Assembly: GCA_027886175.1 (NCBI GenBank) | Contig: JAJNNQ010000019.1 | Span: 11,642,501 to 11,706,500 of the forward strand | Reading direction: 5' to 3' | Length of the DNA stretch: 64,000 nt | Source of the DNA: Phylloscopus collybita | Taxonomy: Eukaryota; Chordata; Aves; Passeriformes; Phylloscopidae | Shown: positions 13,291-25,101 of the stretch, piece by piece | Numbering within the stretch: the stretch's first letter is position 1 | How the letters are laid out: every line of letters begins with the position of its first letter | Translations under genes and position numbers: made by a program | Notes under the pieces: generated by a model | Database searches by the model: none | What the model was told of the DNA's origin: nothing | Seen by the model: only the letters and a program-made list of their open reading frames with translations

Positions 13291-16200
13291 TTTCAGGGTT
13301 GTGGAAGCCAGAGGCTCTGAGGAAGAGGACTCATCACCCCAGAAGCAAGGCTTGTGTGGGTAAAAAAAGAGTCTCATTGCTTCCATCATTAGGAAATGTG
13401 TTTGCAGTCCCAAGCCCCAGTGACTCCAGACATTTGCCACCCAGTTCTCTAAATCTGCTTTTTGAGCACAGTTTCTCTTCCCTGTTTGCCCTGCAGAGCT
13501 GGTGCTTGCTATCTTGAGCATCCTCCTCTTTCTCAGTTTTCAATTAATCTCTCCCCACTCATCCCAGTCTGTTCCTCTGGCTGGCGCAGAGCTCCCGACA
13601 GCTCTCATCTGTGGGAGGGAAGTGTGATTTAACGGGGAGGGGAGAGAAGTGCTTATGCCTGTGAGTGATTTTTGAGCTGTGGGTTTATTGCCACATACAC
13701 CTCACCTTGCTTAAAGTCTCCTCTGGAGATCCCTTGCAGCTTTCTTCAAACTTTTCTGGACAAACTTCTCAGCTGCTTCTTCCTTCTGCTGCTATGAGTT
13801 AAAACTGAGGCAGGTGCAGAGCTTTTGCTGTGACCTTCAGTATCACTCCCACAGCTGATCTGAAATACCATACAAACCTTGATGCAATTTTCCACGGCTG
13901 CTGTAGGCAAAGTCTCGTATTAATGGAGGAGCCAGGGGGGATTCTGATTGTGCTGTTTCTTCTGATTGTCACACTGGCTTCAAGATAAGTTACTCGTGGG
14001 GTCGTCTGGCTAAATCTCCCTGTGCATTTCACTTAGGTATAAAATAATCCACACCTAGATGCTTTTCTATTATCAAAATGCTTTAGGTGAGTTTGGACTT
14101 AAGGGCTTTCTATATAGGATTGGTCCAGGGGAGTATTTTGTGAGGGAGGAACCTTACTGGGAGCAGGAGGAGGGATTGAGGCTGTCGAGTGAGAGGATTT
14201 TAGAAGCAGGTGGGAACTGGATGAGGAAATTCCTGCTGGGAGTCTGAGAAGGTATTTCAAGAATGGATTTGGATGGAAGCTGAAGTACTGGTTGGGTGTG
14301 TGGTGAGAACTGTGGGTACTGGGTGGGGTGGACATCCTCTAGCAAATGGAGAGGTGGAGCCATCATATTATAGCAAGGAAATAATTTGGCTTAGCGTGAA
14401 GGGGGAAATAAAAAGAAGCTAAAATGATTCTTTTGGTCTAAAATGCTTGGTTTGAAGGCAGCCAGAGTGATTGCAACTTTCAAAGAGCTTTTTTCCCAAG
14501 ATGAAGTTTCGGCTGGCATAAAAGCTAGCATTTGACATCTTTTTCATATAATGATTACATTAACAAAAGCAGACCTCGCTGTTGGCTGCTTTTGTAAAAC
14601 AACTCCAGCGCGGCTCTTCGTTCTCTTAACTCCTGCATGCGACTTGAAGTCAGCTCAAAACTCCTGCTGGAATGCAAGCAGGTCAGCTCCTCTGACGCAG
14701 TTAGAGTATTAGAAAGTGCTCCACATGGCTTGACAAAGGCTCTTTGCAATTGCTCATTTCTGTTGCAGCGGGCAGTTTTAATACACTGATGTTTGCAGCA
14801 GTCTCGCGTTTAACGCTCTCGTCCCAAAGGCAGTGAGAGAAGGATTGCTCAGGCATCTGCCCTGGTGCTGTGTACAGCTTAAAAAGCCTACAGTTACTGG
14901 GAGTTAATTACTTTGTAATTAGTGATGTTTAAATTGTTGTTGCAAATACTGGTTTCTGCTGGTTGCTGAGGGCTAGGCATTCTTACAGCATCAGACCTCA
15001 CTGAGCAGAAGGGACTTGGGGAGAGCCTGTGTTGAATTGTCCTGATATTTCTGGTGTCCTGATGTGAGGCTGGATTTCCTCAGACTCCTGTTTGATTTCC
15101 AGGTTGTGTTACTGTTGTAATTTTCTCTAAAGTGTCCAAACATAGATTTATCTGTGCTCTCCCTTTTCCTTGTGAGATGCATCCACAGTTGAATCTCACA
15201 CCTTTACAGGAAATCCGTATCACTTCTTAAAGGCTGAAATTCCTAGTTTTTCTTCAGTGTGTTGTGTGCTGCGTGTTTTAAACAGCAATCCTGATTTCTT
15301 TTGTCCCTTAAGAATTGAGTGCAAGGGTTAGGGGCAGGACTGTGTAAAGAAGGAGGCAATCTGTATTTTAAGCCCTTCCACTGACACAGCCTGGTGGGGT
15401 GTGTATGTGGGAGGAGGTTTCTAAATAGGAAACTTGTGATGTGAGGAATCCTAGGAGCCATGAGGATTGTGTAAATGTTTGCTCTATAAAGCAGAAATAG
15501 TCTGCTTTCTCTACTGAGAGAAATCACTTTGCTTATGAGAGAGCACAGTTTATTAACTGTGCTGACTGGAGATGAAGCAAAGGGAAGGGACTTGTTTTGT
15601 AGACATAAAACAAAACCAAAAGAACATATATCCACTGTCCTGATTTATTTTTAAAATCATGTTATCTTCATCTGGTTGCCATCATTCAGCTACAGCTGAG
15701 GAGAAGTGTGGAGAAGCACAGAAATTTTGAACAGAGCATAAATATGAGAACGAACTTTTGTTTCATTACTGTGAACATAGCCTGGATAGGTGAGAAAAAG
15801 GAATGTGAGGTAAGTGCTAGACATCAGCTTTGTTATAATTTGCATTTTATTAATAAATATTCTTGGAAATCATTATCCTTTAGCACCTTATTGAAAACAG
15901 CTGCTGAGACTATGTGGGTCATATTTTTCTTACTGGTATAAATTTGTGTAGCTAAATTAGAAGTGTGATTTTCCACTAGTCTTGGAAGCTGCTTCTCTTG
16001 GACAGGGAAAAGTTATCTCTCTTTGTCAGACTGAATTGGAGAACTGGGCTTTGCTCTGCTTTGCATATCACTGGGACAGATAGCAGGCCTTTAATTTGGT
16101 GGAGGAAGGCATGTGAATAACCAACAGCTCCAAATTGAGGACAGGAAAATTAAAAGTTGGACACCAGGATAGAGAAGGCCAAACTGTGTGTTGATGGTAC

Positions 16201-17218
16201 CTTTTCTGGCTTTTGATGTACTCAGATCATGACAGAATGACTTTCTGGAAGACTTTTGGTTGGACTGAAGGTATGAGCTTTAATGCAGGGGGGACTGTGG
16301 GAGACTGCCTTGTGTGGCTGATCAAATTAAATGAGCTAATGGTTTGTTCTGGTCTTTAAAATCTCTGATACCCAGTGCAAGCTATCTTGCTGCTGATGGT
16401 GCAAGATTCCAAACCTTTTGACAAGCTGCTGAATATCCTTCTGAGGTGGTTTATGCAGTCCTTTAAAAAATGTCATTCCATACTGTAAGAGAAATCTTGG
16501 TTTTGTGAAAAAATCTTAGTTTGTATTAAACCTAAACAGAGGTTTATTAATTAAAACTTTTTTATTTTGTTGGTGGATGGAAAATACAAAAGCATAGCAT
16601 CCCCTGACTCCAAAAGGGGGATGGTTCTGAGTGATTACTGAGGAAATTTGGACAGGTGAATTTTTGCAAACTCACCACAGGACAGTTTAAGGAGAAAGTA
16701 CGACTGAAAAACAAAGTTAAAAAACAAGAGGGAGAAGGGATGCGATGACAGTCTGTGTCCCAGTGTCCTATCCCACCTCTGAGAGAAGACTGCTGAAGTC
16801 CTGGGGAAGTCAGGTGGACATCTGCCTTCCCTGGCGTGGATGAGCTGACGTTCCTGCCCGTAGCTGATGTTTGTTTAGGATGGCCAGAAGCTCCCATGGC
16901 AGCTGCTCTGCCCATGCAGGAGACTGGAGGCAGTGCTGGGGTGTGCTCCACACACTGTTGGCTTGGAGAGATCATTTTCAATAACTGATCTGGGTTTGTT
17001 TCTGAAGAATTCTGTATTTTCCTCTGGAGTAACTCAATAATAAAATGCCCTGATTGGCTGCTGAGCACCTGGAGCCAGGAGGGTGAGAGAAGCTTAAAGG
17101 GACAAAATTGTGTTTACTGAAGATTAATGCTGAGGACTGCTGTCTCTTTCTCCCTCTTCAGTAGGAAACCCAATTTTGTAGGAATCTATGTTTCCTGTCT
17201 CTGAAGTCATCAGCTTTT
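13291..17218. other. Unique non-coding sequence, no gene seen
   Basis: The longest open frames here are a 159-codon one overlapping the left end (minus strand) and a 168-codon one near 16.6-17.1 kb (minus strand). Neither shows a domain, signal peptide, usable promoter or coding-like base bias. A CpG-retaining block at 14.54-14.86 kb is listed separately. Confidence 0.5.
14540..14860. other. Candidate conserved non-coding element, CpG-retaining
   Basis: About eleven CpG dinucleotides lie within roughly 250 bases (14,575-14,823), in a window where CpG is otherwise scarce. Examples are CCAGCGCGGC, CATGCGACTT, CTGACGCAG, GCAGCGGGC and TCTCGCGTTT. Non-coding DNA that keeps CpGs outside a promoter-type island is often under selection or unmethylated in the germline. 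No long open frame accounts for it. A regulatory role is inferred; conservation was not tested. Confidence 0.33.
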
Positions 17219-17242
17219 AAAAAAAAAAAAAAAAAAAAAAAA
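17219..17242 (+). repeat. A24 homopolymer tract
   Basis: An uninterrupted run of 24 A, followed after 19 bases by a T13 run at 17,262-17,274, so the two could pair as an A/T hairpin. No AATAAA lies just upstream, so it does not look like the tail of a processed transcript. Confidence 0.95.
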
Positions 17243-17504
17243 TTATGGGTTTGGTTTGTTGTTTTTTTTTTTTTAATTTGTGTGCTTTCTGGCTGCGCTG
17301 AATTGGTCATTTTCAAATGGTGTAAAAAAGAGTATCTTGGTAGGGTTTTATATAAAACTGTAGTAGCCTCACTTGTGTACCTGGACTGAAAATGCACCTT
17401 TTCTGCAGTTCTGGGCAAAATTCAGGAAATTCACCAGAATTTCACACAGGGTCTACTATTACCTGTTCGGTCTACTCATTGAGGCTGACCCCTCACCAGG
17501 ACAA

Positions 17505-17865
17505 TATCTGTCTGGGAAGAGACCTCCTGGGTCATTAGGTCCATTTTCCTGCCATTGTGAGCAATCACATCACATAAGCCCTTTCATTAACTGATCACAC
17601 TGCATTTTAGAAGTAGGAACAGTTTTTGCCCCTACTACTTCCCCTGGAAAACTGGAATAGAACCTCATTGTCTGATGTCCAGCAGGTATTTATTCACAGC
17701 TGGTTCACACCCCCTTGTTTCTCTGGCAGCACTGTCCTTCAGTGTAAATAGGCTTTTTCTCCTGACTGTTTGCTTATCTGGTGTATCCTGGAGCAGAAGT
17801 TCAGCTCTTCCCAGCTTTCCTTTGGTCAGGACAACAGTCATCCTCTTAGTCCTTTCCACCCACTC
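17505..17865 (-). mobile_element. Ancient amniote CR1/L3-type LINE, 3' region
   Basis: Read on the plus strand, this follows the reverse complement of the old amniote CR1/L3 3' region block by block. It has a 'gggaccTCCTGGGTCAT' block, CCTGCCATTGTG, CATAAGCCCTTTCATAA, CTGATCACAC, a CCCCTACTAC block, CAGCACTGTCCTTCAGTGTAAATA, CTTTTTCTCC, a GTATCC block, a CCAGCTTTCCTTTGGTCAGG block and CTCTTAGTCCTTT. Identity is roughly what is expected of an element far older than the bird-specific CR1 copies. No coding capacity remains. The match is from memory of consensus text in turtle and crocodilian repeats. Confidence 0.7.
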
Positions 17866-18411
17866 CAGAGATAAAAATCAAATTACCCACATGAGAAATT
17901 CTTCTCAGCAATTGCTAATACTCTAAAGAGAAAAAGGCAGAGGAAACTTTAAAGGACATCTGAACTGAGAATCTTTTAAACTTCTGTCTTGTGGTCTTTT
18001 TAAAGAATGTCATCATTTTTTTGTTTCATTGAAGCTGTGGCTGCTGCTAATTTCCAAGCCCAGCAGTATGAGGGGTTTTCATCCTTAAGGAAAAAGTCAA
18101 AGAACTGGGGAGAACTGGGCAAGTATTTTTCATGTAGCACAAGTAATTTTGGGGGGAATTGTGGAAAATAATGCTGGATATGGTGGTATGAGGTGTCATT
18201 GTAGACCTTGTGGCAGAAATGTTCCTCATGAAAAGGGTTTTCGGTATTTTGGTGTGGTCCAGAAGAATCTGGACTTTCTCTTTACCACCTCTGCTCAAGA
18301 TTTTCTCTCTTTAAAGAAGGAAGCTGTCCTGTAGATATACTGTAGCTTTGTATTTCTTTCTTCTGGTCAATGAGAAGTCAAATTTCAAACTATTTTTGCC
18401 AGGCAGGTGAT

Positions 18412-18493
18412 AATAGCTTTAAATTTAAAGAAAATGATGAAATGACTGAAGAAATAGCTTTAAATTTAAAGAAAAGGATGGAATGACTGAACA
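18412..18493. repeat. 41-bp tandem duplication (two copies)
   Basis: Two adjacent 41-base units, 18,412-18,452 and 18,453-18,493, each begin AATAGCTTTAAATTTAAAG. They differ at only three positions. The low divergence suggests a fairly recent local duplication by slippage or unequal exchange. No coding role is apparent. Confidence 0.95.
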
Positions 18494-21109
18494 ATTTAGT
18501 ACACGGAAAAAGAGCTGGAAGAGAAGTGACAGAGGGGGGATGATGGTGAAGGTTTGCTAATCATGCTATGGAATAAGCTAATAAGGAATACTGTTCATTC
18601 TCCTTCATAGTCTCTTTCTTCATAACTGAGGAATCAGCATCGTATAAAAAAACTGAATTAGTTCAAAAATATAGAGTGAGATTATTCCTCACACAGAACC
18701 TGCTTCTGGAAATCTCTCTGCAGAATAATCTTAGCTGAAAGTTTCTGCAGGTTAAAGATGTGGCTGTGACAAATACACTGGTGGTTCTCATGTGAAGAGA
18801 GACAACCTCTGTTGTCTCAGGAAGCCCTGAGGCCACAAGTTGGGATTATTTTGGAAGAGCATGGTGTTTGTATCCTGTTCTGTTTTTCCCAGGTCAAACA
18901 GTTGCTGTGCTAGTTCAGTGATTTAGGTCAATGGACTGAAGTTCAGTGAACCTCTGAACTCATCAGCTCCAGCTGTTCTTGAAGTGGTTTTTTTATGTAT
19001 TGTGTGTTCTTGTATGTCTTGTGAACTTTCCATCTTTACAACAACTGGTAAATACTAGGATGGCTGTGTTGGTTAATAGGTCCATTTAAATGCTGCTGTG
19101 TGATTTGTTGGCCATTGTCTTTCCAACTGAAGATACTCTGAAAACTCAAAACTTCCTTGCTGAGACATCATGATAGATTTTACAGGAAAAACTGCTGGAA
19201 GAATTAGATAAAGAGCTCTGAAAACATGGTGAGGCAAAGAGGTATTACAGTTTGAATTTGAGCTCAAGCCTCTATGTTTGATCATGGGGAGATTTTTGAA
19301 AAAAGCTGTACCAGAGCTTGGAAGGATTCTTAAGCCTCCAGCTCTGAGCTCTGGGAAATGGGCTGCAAACTCCTTGAAACCCAAACAGATGTTTTGGTAT
19401 AGAGCTTCAAAGCTTTGAAAGGCTGTTTTCCCCACATGCCTTCCTATGTGAGGAGACTTTCAAGAGCTGCTGTAGAAGTTTTATTATCTCTTTTACAAAA
19501 GCGCTATCCACATGGAAGAGTTGGGCTTGGAACAGTCGTGGGCTGAGATGTGAGACAATAACCACGTAATGCAGCCCCAACTGAAGAAAAATGGGATGGA
19601 AACATGGGAGAGACATGTCAGCCTGTTCAGGACCCAGAGAGGGCAGAGTTTTGAGATGCTTCAGTAGCTTTTTCATGAAGATAAGTAAACACAGGGGAGC
19701 TGTACTGGCTTGGGCTCTGCCACATTAGCTAGAAGAATTCCTAATGTTGGTGAGGAACACAGATGAATAACAACCCAGATGTTCCTCCTGCTGCTTTATG
19801 TGCATTTAGAAATTAATCTGACAGTGGTGAGTGTGACTCCAGAACCCACAGATTAGAATGGGTAAAAGTGTCAGGAAGAGGCAATAAATGGAGCTTACCC
19901 TGTATGCTTTCAGCCCCTTCCCACACACAAACTGGGTGTGTGTTGGTGCTGGAGGCTGGGCTGGTGCCCAGGAAAATAAAGCCCCCACTGTAAGAATTTA
20001 TCAGACTTTAAATAGTTAAGAGGAAGGAAAACATCTAGAAATAAGGGGCTAAGACATGAGAAATGAGATCCAATTCGGTTGAACTGCAGTGTTTGCAACC
20101 TGGAAGTCTGGGGTGCTTTTCAATACCTACCATCTGCTACGAGAAGAAGAAAAAATATTGCAGTTATGTTATCACAGATTCATTAACAGTTCTGATTTTT
20201 TTTAATAGTTTCTGGGGGCAAAAATATCAACATCGAGGTGATTCCCTTATTAGAACTTTGTATTTTTCTGTAGCCAGGAGCTGACCAAATCATTTTAGGA
20301 GGGCTTCATGCAAGAATTCCCGTACTGTTCCTTGTTGCAATTTACAATATATGTTTTCCTCTTTTTAGACTTTTGTTTTTCTTAAGGCATTTTAATGAGT
20401 TGGGAGGTTGGGAGTGGGGGTAAAAAATGAAATATTTTTATCATAAAGATTTTTTTAGCTTAAATATCTGAACCAATAGTGTTATTTTTTTCCCCAAAAG
20501 GAAATGCAGCCCTTAATCACACAACTGCTAGAAATTCTGGCCCATTTTTAAACTTTCTAAGGCAGGATGGAGTTCATTTGTAAGGTCAAGATCTACTTAA
20601 AAGAAATGGCACTTCCCGTGGGGAAAAACACTAACCCAATTTGTGAAAGTTATTTTATTTGATGGTCAAATAAACTCGATAGCACATCAGGAATAGGGTT
20701 CCTGGCTGTGATGTGACACACAGAGCAGCATTTAGGCAGAAGGATTTGTTTTTCCTATGAATGTATTGATGGATTTTCATGTGGATGTTTGACTTTTGAA
20801 ATCATAGCTTTGGTATTCTGAAAGACAAATGAAACTGTAGGGTAAAAGAACAAAGCTAAACCAGCTCCAAAAATATAGGCAACATGGCAGCAGGAGGGTC
20901 CACTCAGGGAAGATTATAAAGCTTCACATTGCCAGAGCCTCTTTAGCAGCTCCTTCGTGTTGTGGGTTTGGCAGGAGGAGGATGACAGGGCTGCCAGCCT
21001 GCCTAATGATCTTCATCTAACATTTACCTTATTGAGAGGGGAATAATTCTGTTAAATTAACATCCTAGCATATTTGCTGTCCAGCTAGTTGATGAATTAA
21101 ATAGCCTGA

Positions 21110-21372
21110 ACAAAATGTTTCACGACTCGTTTATCCATAAAAAAGGCTGAATTCTCCTCACAAAAGGGAGTGGCTTTTCAGCAGCTGTGTGCTGCGATGC
21201 CCTGTACCCTTTATGTGCAAAAGTATCCGTGTTGATGTGCAAGATGAAGAGTTTAATGAGGCTTTGGCAGGTGGGATAGCACGCAGACAGACCCTGCTCT
21301 TGGAGCGACCCGGGCTCCGGTGCTTTGCCTCCTGCTCGGAGGAAGTGCAGACTCTTAATGACAGCCCATGAG
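21110..21372. other. Candidate conserved non-coding element, CpG-retaining
   Basis: About nine CpGs lie in some 240 bases, for example CACGACTCG, GCTGCGATG, AGCACGCAG and GAGCGACCCGGGCTCCGG, and more follow to about 21,660. A 60-codon plus-strand open frame spans 21,189-21,371 but lacks a clear acceptor and donor at its ends and shows no known domain. It could be a regulatory element or an unrecognised exon; the first seems more likely. Confidence 0.28.
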
Positions 21373-21904
21373 CCTGTGACACTGGGGTCACTCCATCAAT
21401 CAAACCTGGCACCCCGTGCCAGCCCTGCCAGCTGTCCTCTTCCATCAGTGTCCCAAAGTGCCGTGCTGAGGGCCACAGGTGCCAGCTGCCACCTCGAATG
21501 ACCACTGGGCCTGCCCCAGGACTGAGTGTACTTAGGCAACCTGCTCAGATTGAATTGTCTGCCCTGACAGCCCCGTTTGAGTTTCAGTTTGGAAGAAGGA
21601 GAATAAACAAATTGCAGGCTAATATTAAGACAAAGCAGCACATCTCTTAACAAGAAATCCGAGCCTAGGGCTTTGCACTCCCCAGTTGGGAGACACCACC
21701 ACAAGTGCCTGTGACAGCAGGAGATGCTGCTGAGGGTGCAGTTGATTTCTCCTGCTTGGTTTGACCAAAATTTGTAACCTCACACTGAAGTCTAGGGTTC
21801 ATGGATCCACCAATGCACTGAGAATTTATGTCACTTCTGTTGATGTCTGTTGGGTGTACCAAAGAGGTCATGAAGACTCAGTTTTGTGAGGAAATATATT
21901 ATAA

Positions 21905-21996
21905 AGATGCTCATTAGAATTGAATTAGAATTTGAATGAATTACTTAATTATCTATATATACTTACATACTTAATTATATTAATTCTAATAACAAT
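21905..21996. repeat. AT-rich stretch with direct and inverted repeats
   Basis: Nearly all A/T, with ACTTAATTA occurring twice and a GAATTAGAATTT / ATTAATTCTAAT pair forming an imperfect inverted repeat around a TATATATAC centre. It could form a cruciform or act as an unwinding element, but simple AT richness explains most of it. Confidence 0.5.
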
Positions 21997-23414
21997 TAGA
22001 GTTTCATTGTGCAGCTGTGGAGAGTGTGGCTGTGAGCCCTTAGCTGAGGTTTGGTTGCTGCTTCACACCTGAAAAGTCTCCATGTATGACAGGCCCACCA
22101 AAACGGGGTGAGCAAGTAATTTCTGATTTTCAGATCCATGGGCAGGGCTACTTCTGCATCCTTAATCCTTGAGGATTCCACATCTTGAGCATGTCAGCCT
22201 GAGGAGCCTGTAGGTCTAAGAGGCTTACATGGGCAGTCAGGCTTTTACAATGGAAACGGATATTTTAAGGCAAAAACCCCCAAACTTCTATTGCTGCTGT
22301 AGCCCCTACACTGATACACAGTCAGCAGTTTAAACTGTTTTCACAGTCAGTCTGCTGCTGTTCTGGATTCCAGTGGTTCCAAGTGCAGCAGTTTGCCCTT
22401 GTACATCTATATCAAGGGGTTTTTTCCTCCTAATATCATCAGCAGATCCTTGTCCCCACTTGATGTTTTCTAGGCTCCTCATTCCTATTCTCCAGCGTGT
22501 ATGAATTTTCTATTATTTGCTTGCTGAACGCAATCACTTGCAATTTCCCAGGTTCAAAAAAAGAAGTTCCTTTGAAAAAAAAATGTAATGGAACATCCTC
22601 AGGTTGAAATGGGCCCTGAGCACAGCTGATGGCTTGGGGACTTTAATTTACTAAACGTCAGTGGTTTGATGGCAATTCAACATGACTGGTGATTGCCTGC
22701 ATCGTGTTACTGCTGTGGCTGAAAAGGCTGTTTACCTTTGGAAGACAGAATGCTCAGCTGAGGAACACAAAGACCAATCTCCTGTGACCTGATAATAATT
22801 TTTTTTCCCCCAAAGATTCCCAGTTGCTGAGGAGCACAAACCCCTGGAGAAAAAACTTCTCTTTGCGCATATGCTTGTTTATATATATCTGTTACAAGAG
22901 GTCAGTCCAGAAAAATGGTGTTTGCAAAAGAACACTTTATATCAGGAGTTTTCTTTGCTCCATAGTCATCCTTAATTTGGCCAGTGGAAGACTTTTCCTT
23001 TTCAAGAGATTTCTCTTACATTTATCATCCCAGCTTGACACAGCGCTGAAATATTTCTCTGTATTTCTGATGTTTGTTGTGGTACTACTTAAAACCGTGA
23101 GTGGCCCAGTACATGGTGGAGAGCAATGGTTCAAAAAGAAAAAAAAAGCCATCTGGTTCTCATTAATTTGCTGAAATGTTCAGAACATTTCGTAAGAGAC
23201 TATGCTGCATGTAGGGAAGATAGTGGCAGGGGTTCTTCATTTGTGCAAGTGGATGCAAACTCACCTGCCTAAGAATGATCTCGTTTCTAAAAATGAATTT
23301 GGGGTCCAGGGTCCTTAGATAACATCAGGCTTGATGGACTTTTATCCATAAACTCCACTTCAGGCAGTGGCGTGTTCGCTTCCTCCCACTGCCAGGCAGG
23401 TGATTATGGAGGGA

Positions 23415-23417
<3 letters not shown>

Positions 23418-23462
<45 letters not shown>
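23418..23462 (+). repeat. T45 homopolymer tract
   Basis: Forty-five consecutive T. No AATAAA (as TTTATT) lies close on the right side, so it is not clearly the poly(A) tail of a minus-strand retrocopy. Avian CR1 elements do not end in poly(A), so their spread does not explain it. Confidence 0.95.
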
Positions 23463-23463
<1 letters not shown>

Positions 23464-24349
23464 TGTTAAAAAGACAGCAAGGATCTTGCTTGCTATTTAA
23501 AGAAAAAAAGTTAATAATTTTAAAAAAAAGATTTTTAGAAGTGTATATGTGCAAGTAGAGCAGCTGAAACTGAGACACACATCCGCTGTGTTTGGGTCAG
23601 CAGCCCCTGAATGGCAGGTTCAGGAGCTTTGCACAAATTTCTGTATTTCTGCTGTGCTGCTTTCCTTTTAACATTTGGCCTTTAGGCCCTTTATTTTGGG
23701 CTTTTGTGTGTGCAGAGCAAAATTTGTTGAAATACTGGTGCGTGCTCTCCAGGCTCCTCTGGCCTTCTGTGGCGCATCTGTGCTGGACAGGACTCACATC
23801 CACTCCCTGCTGCTGCTGCATCTATCTTGCTAAGGAGGATTCTGTGGGCTCTGCAGCTGGTTTGTTTAAAACCAGATTACTGTCACATTTGGAAACATTT
23901 AGCACCACTGGACCAATGAGGAATAATAATTTAAAGAGGCTGACTAGATTGAATCAGTTTGTGGGAGATGAGACTTAATCAAACATAAGAGGTTGAGAAG
24001 GCTGCTAGAGCTGATAAATTGGAATAGATAATACAGACCCTGCCTGAACATTTTTCTGTCCATGGTTGGTTTATAACAGTAAAGTGTTTGCAAAAGTTAT
24101 CAATCAATCAATAGCTATAAAATCCTTTTTGTGTGAGGAAGCTTCCAGTGGGTAGAGAAAATTGCCTGAATTGAAACTCAGAAGTAGACACTGCAGGAGA
24201 TTTCTTTCAATATGGGAATTCTAAGAGTTAATTTTCAGTATTTTTCTGTAATAAGTAAGAAAAGAGAATTGGGAAATACCTTGAAGAAAAATACCCCTGT
24301 GAGCTGTATCCTGCTCAGGTCCTGGGTGGCTGCTCTTGGTGCAGACCTG
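23463..24349. other. Unique non-coding sequence, no gene seen
   Basis: A 128-codon plus-strand frame at 23.59-23.98 kb has no recognisable domain and overlaps a minus-strand frame. A short (ATCA)n run lies near 24,100. Nothing else is supported. Confidence 0.5.
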
Positions 24350-24455
24350 CAGCACGTGCTTACTGGAGAGTCCTGGCATGTGTTTTAACTTCCCTGACCT
24401 TTGCTTCTCCATCTGTAAAATTCATGTGCTCTACCTTTCCTACTCTGTTTTGTCT
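24350..24455 (+). mobile_element. MIR SINE fragment, 3' half
   Basis: The order GCACGTGCTTACTGG, then GCATGTGTTTTAAC, then TTCCCTGACC, then CTCCATCTGTAAAATTCATG tracks the MIR consensus. There the matching parts are the 'cacttactagctgtgtgacc' core, 'ttacttaacctctctg' and 'tcctcatctgtaaaatgg'. The CATCTGTAAAAT block is the most diagnostic. It is an ancient, inactive, non-autonomous SINE of amniotes. Divergence is high, so a chance or L2-related origin cannot be excluded without alignment. Confidence 0.55.
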
Positions 24456-24966
24456 ATTTTATGTGTTGTAGCTAGAGAAGTGTTGACTTTATAAAGAAAG
24501 GCCAGCTGAGGTAGATGCTGTGAAATCTGTGCTACAGCAATTTCTGCCTTTCTATTACCAGTCTTCCACCTTTATCTTACCCTCAAGACCAAAAAACATA
24601 GATGCCTCCTCCCCAGTCCCCCTTTTAATCTAAGTCAAGGACAGGTGCAGCATTAAGATCAGAGTTGGTGTGACAAGTAATCTCTTTGGTACTTTATAAG
24701 TTTGGGTTGCTTTAAGTGAACAAAAAGAAATTGTATAAGCTCATAATTTGAAATCCATGCTTGGGTTGTAGAAGCCTGACCCATCCATTCATGTTTTCAT
24801 GTAGAGGAAAATTCTGCCTGTGCTTTCTTCAGCAAAGGCAGCAATTGTAAATATTTTTCAGCTTCTACTGAATTAATTGTGAGAGGTCCTGCTCTCTGCC
24901 CACCTCCTTCTGGCAGTGCTGGCAGAGCTTTGCTGGGATTTTTATCTCATACTTCTCCTTAAAGAG

Positions 24967-25101
24967 AATCATAAAATCATAGAATAGTTTGGGTTGGAAA
25001 GGTTGGAAGGTTCTAACCCCCTGCCATGAGCAGGGACACCTTCCACTAGACCAGGTCAGTCAGAGCTCCATCCTGGCCTTGAACACCTCCAGGGGTGGGG
25101 C
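24967..25101 (-). mobile_element. CR1 LINE fragment, 3' end (avian type)
   Basis: Reading left to right it begins with the terminal CR1 repeats (AATCATAAAATCATAGAATAG). It continues through TTTGGGTTGGAA, a TTCTAACCCCC block, CTGCCATGAGCAGGGACACC, TTCCACTAGACCAGG, a CAGAGCTCCATCC block and CTGGCCTTGAACACCTCC, and ends with GGGGTGGGGCAGCCTG. This is the reverse complement of the avian CR1 3' end, so the element is on the minus strand. It is the least diverged of the four CR1 tails here, although truncated to about 135 bases. Confidence 0.95.

Larger units (their letters stand above)
17866..23417. other. Unique non-coding sequence, no gene seen
   Basis: Apart from the tandem duplication at 18.4 kb, the CpG-retaining block at 21.1 kb and an AT-rich stretch at 21.9 kb (all listed), nothing was recognised. 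Open frames reach about 120 codons with no domain content. Confidence 0.5.

Noticed and set aside
13042..13521. 159-codon minus-strand open frame
   Set aside because: Overlaps a MIR-like sliver and other frames on both strands; no recognisable domain.
16562..17068. 168-codon minus-strand open frame
   Set aside because: No domain, no supporting splice sites or promoter, low-complexity composition and no coding-like third-position bias.
23418..23462. T45 tract as the tail of a processed pseudogene
   Set aside because: No AATAAA on the expected side, no coding remnant and no visible target-site duplication.
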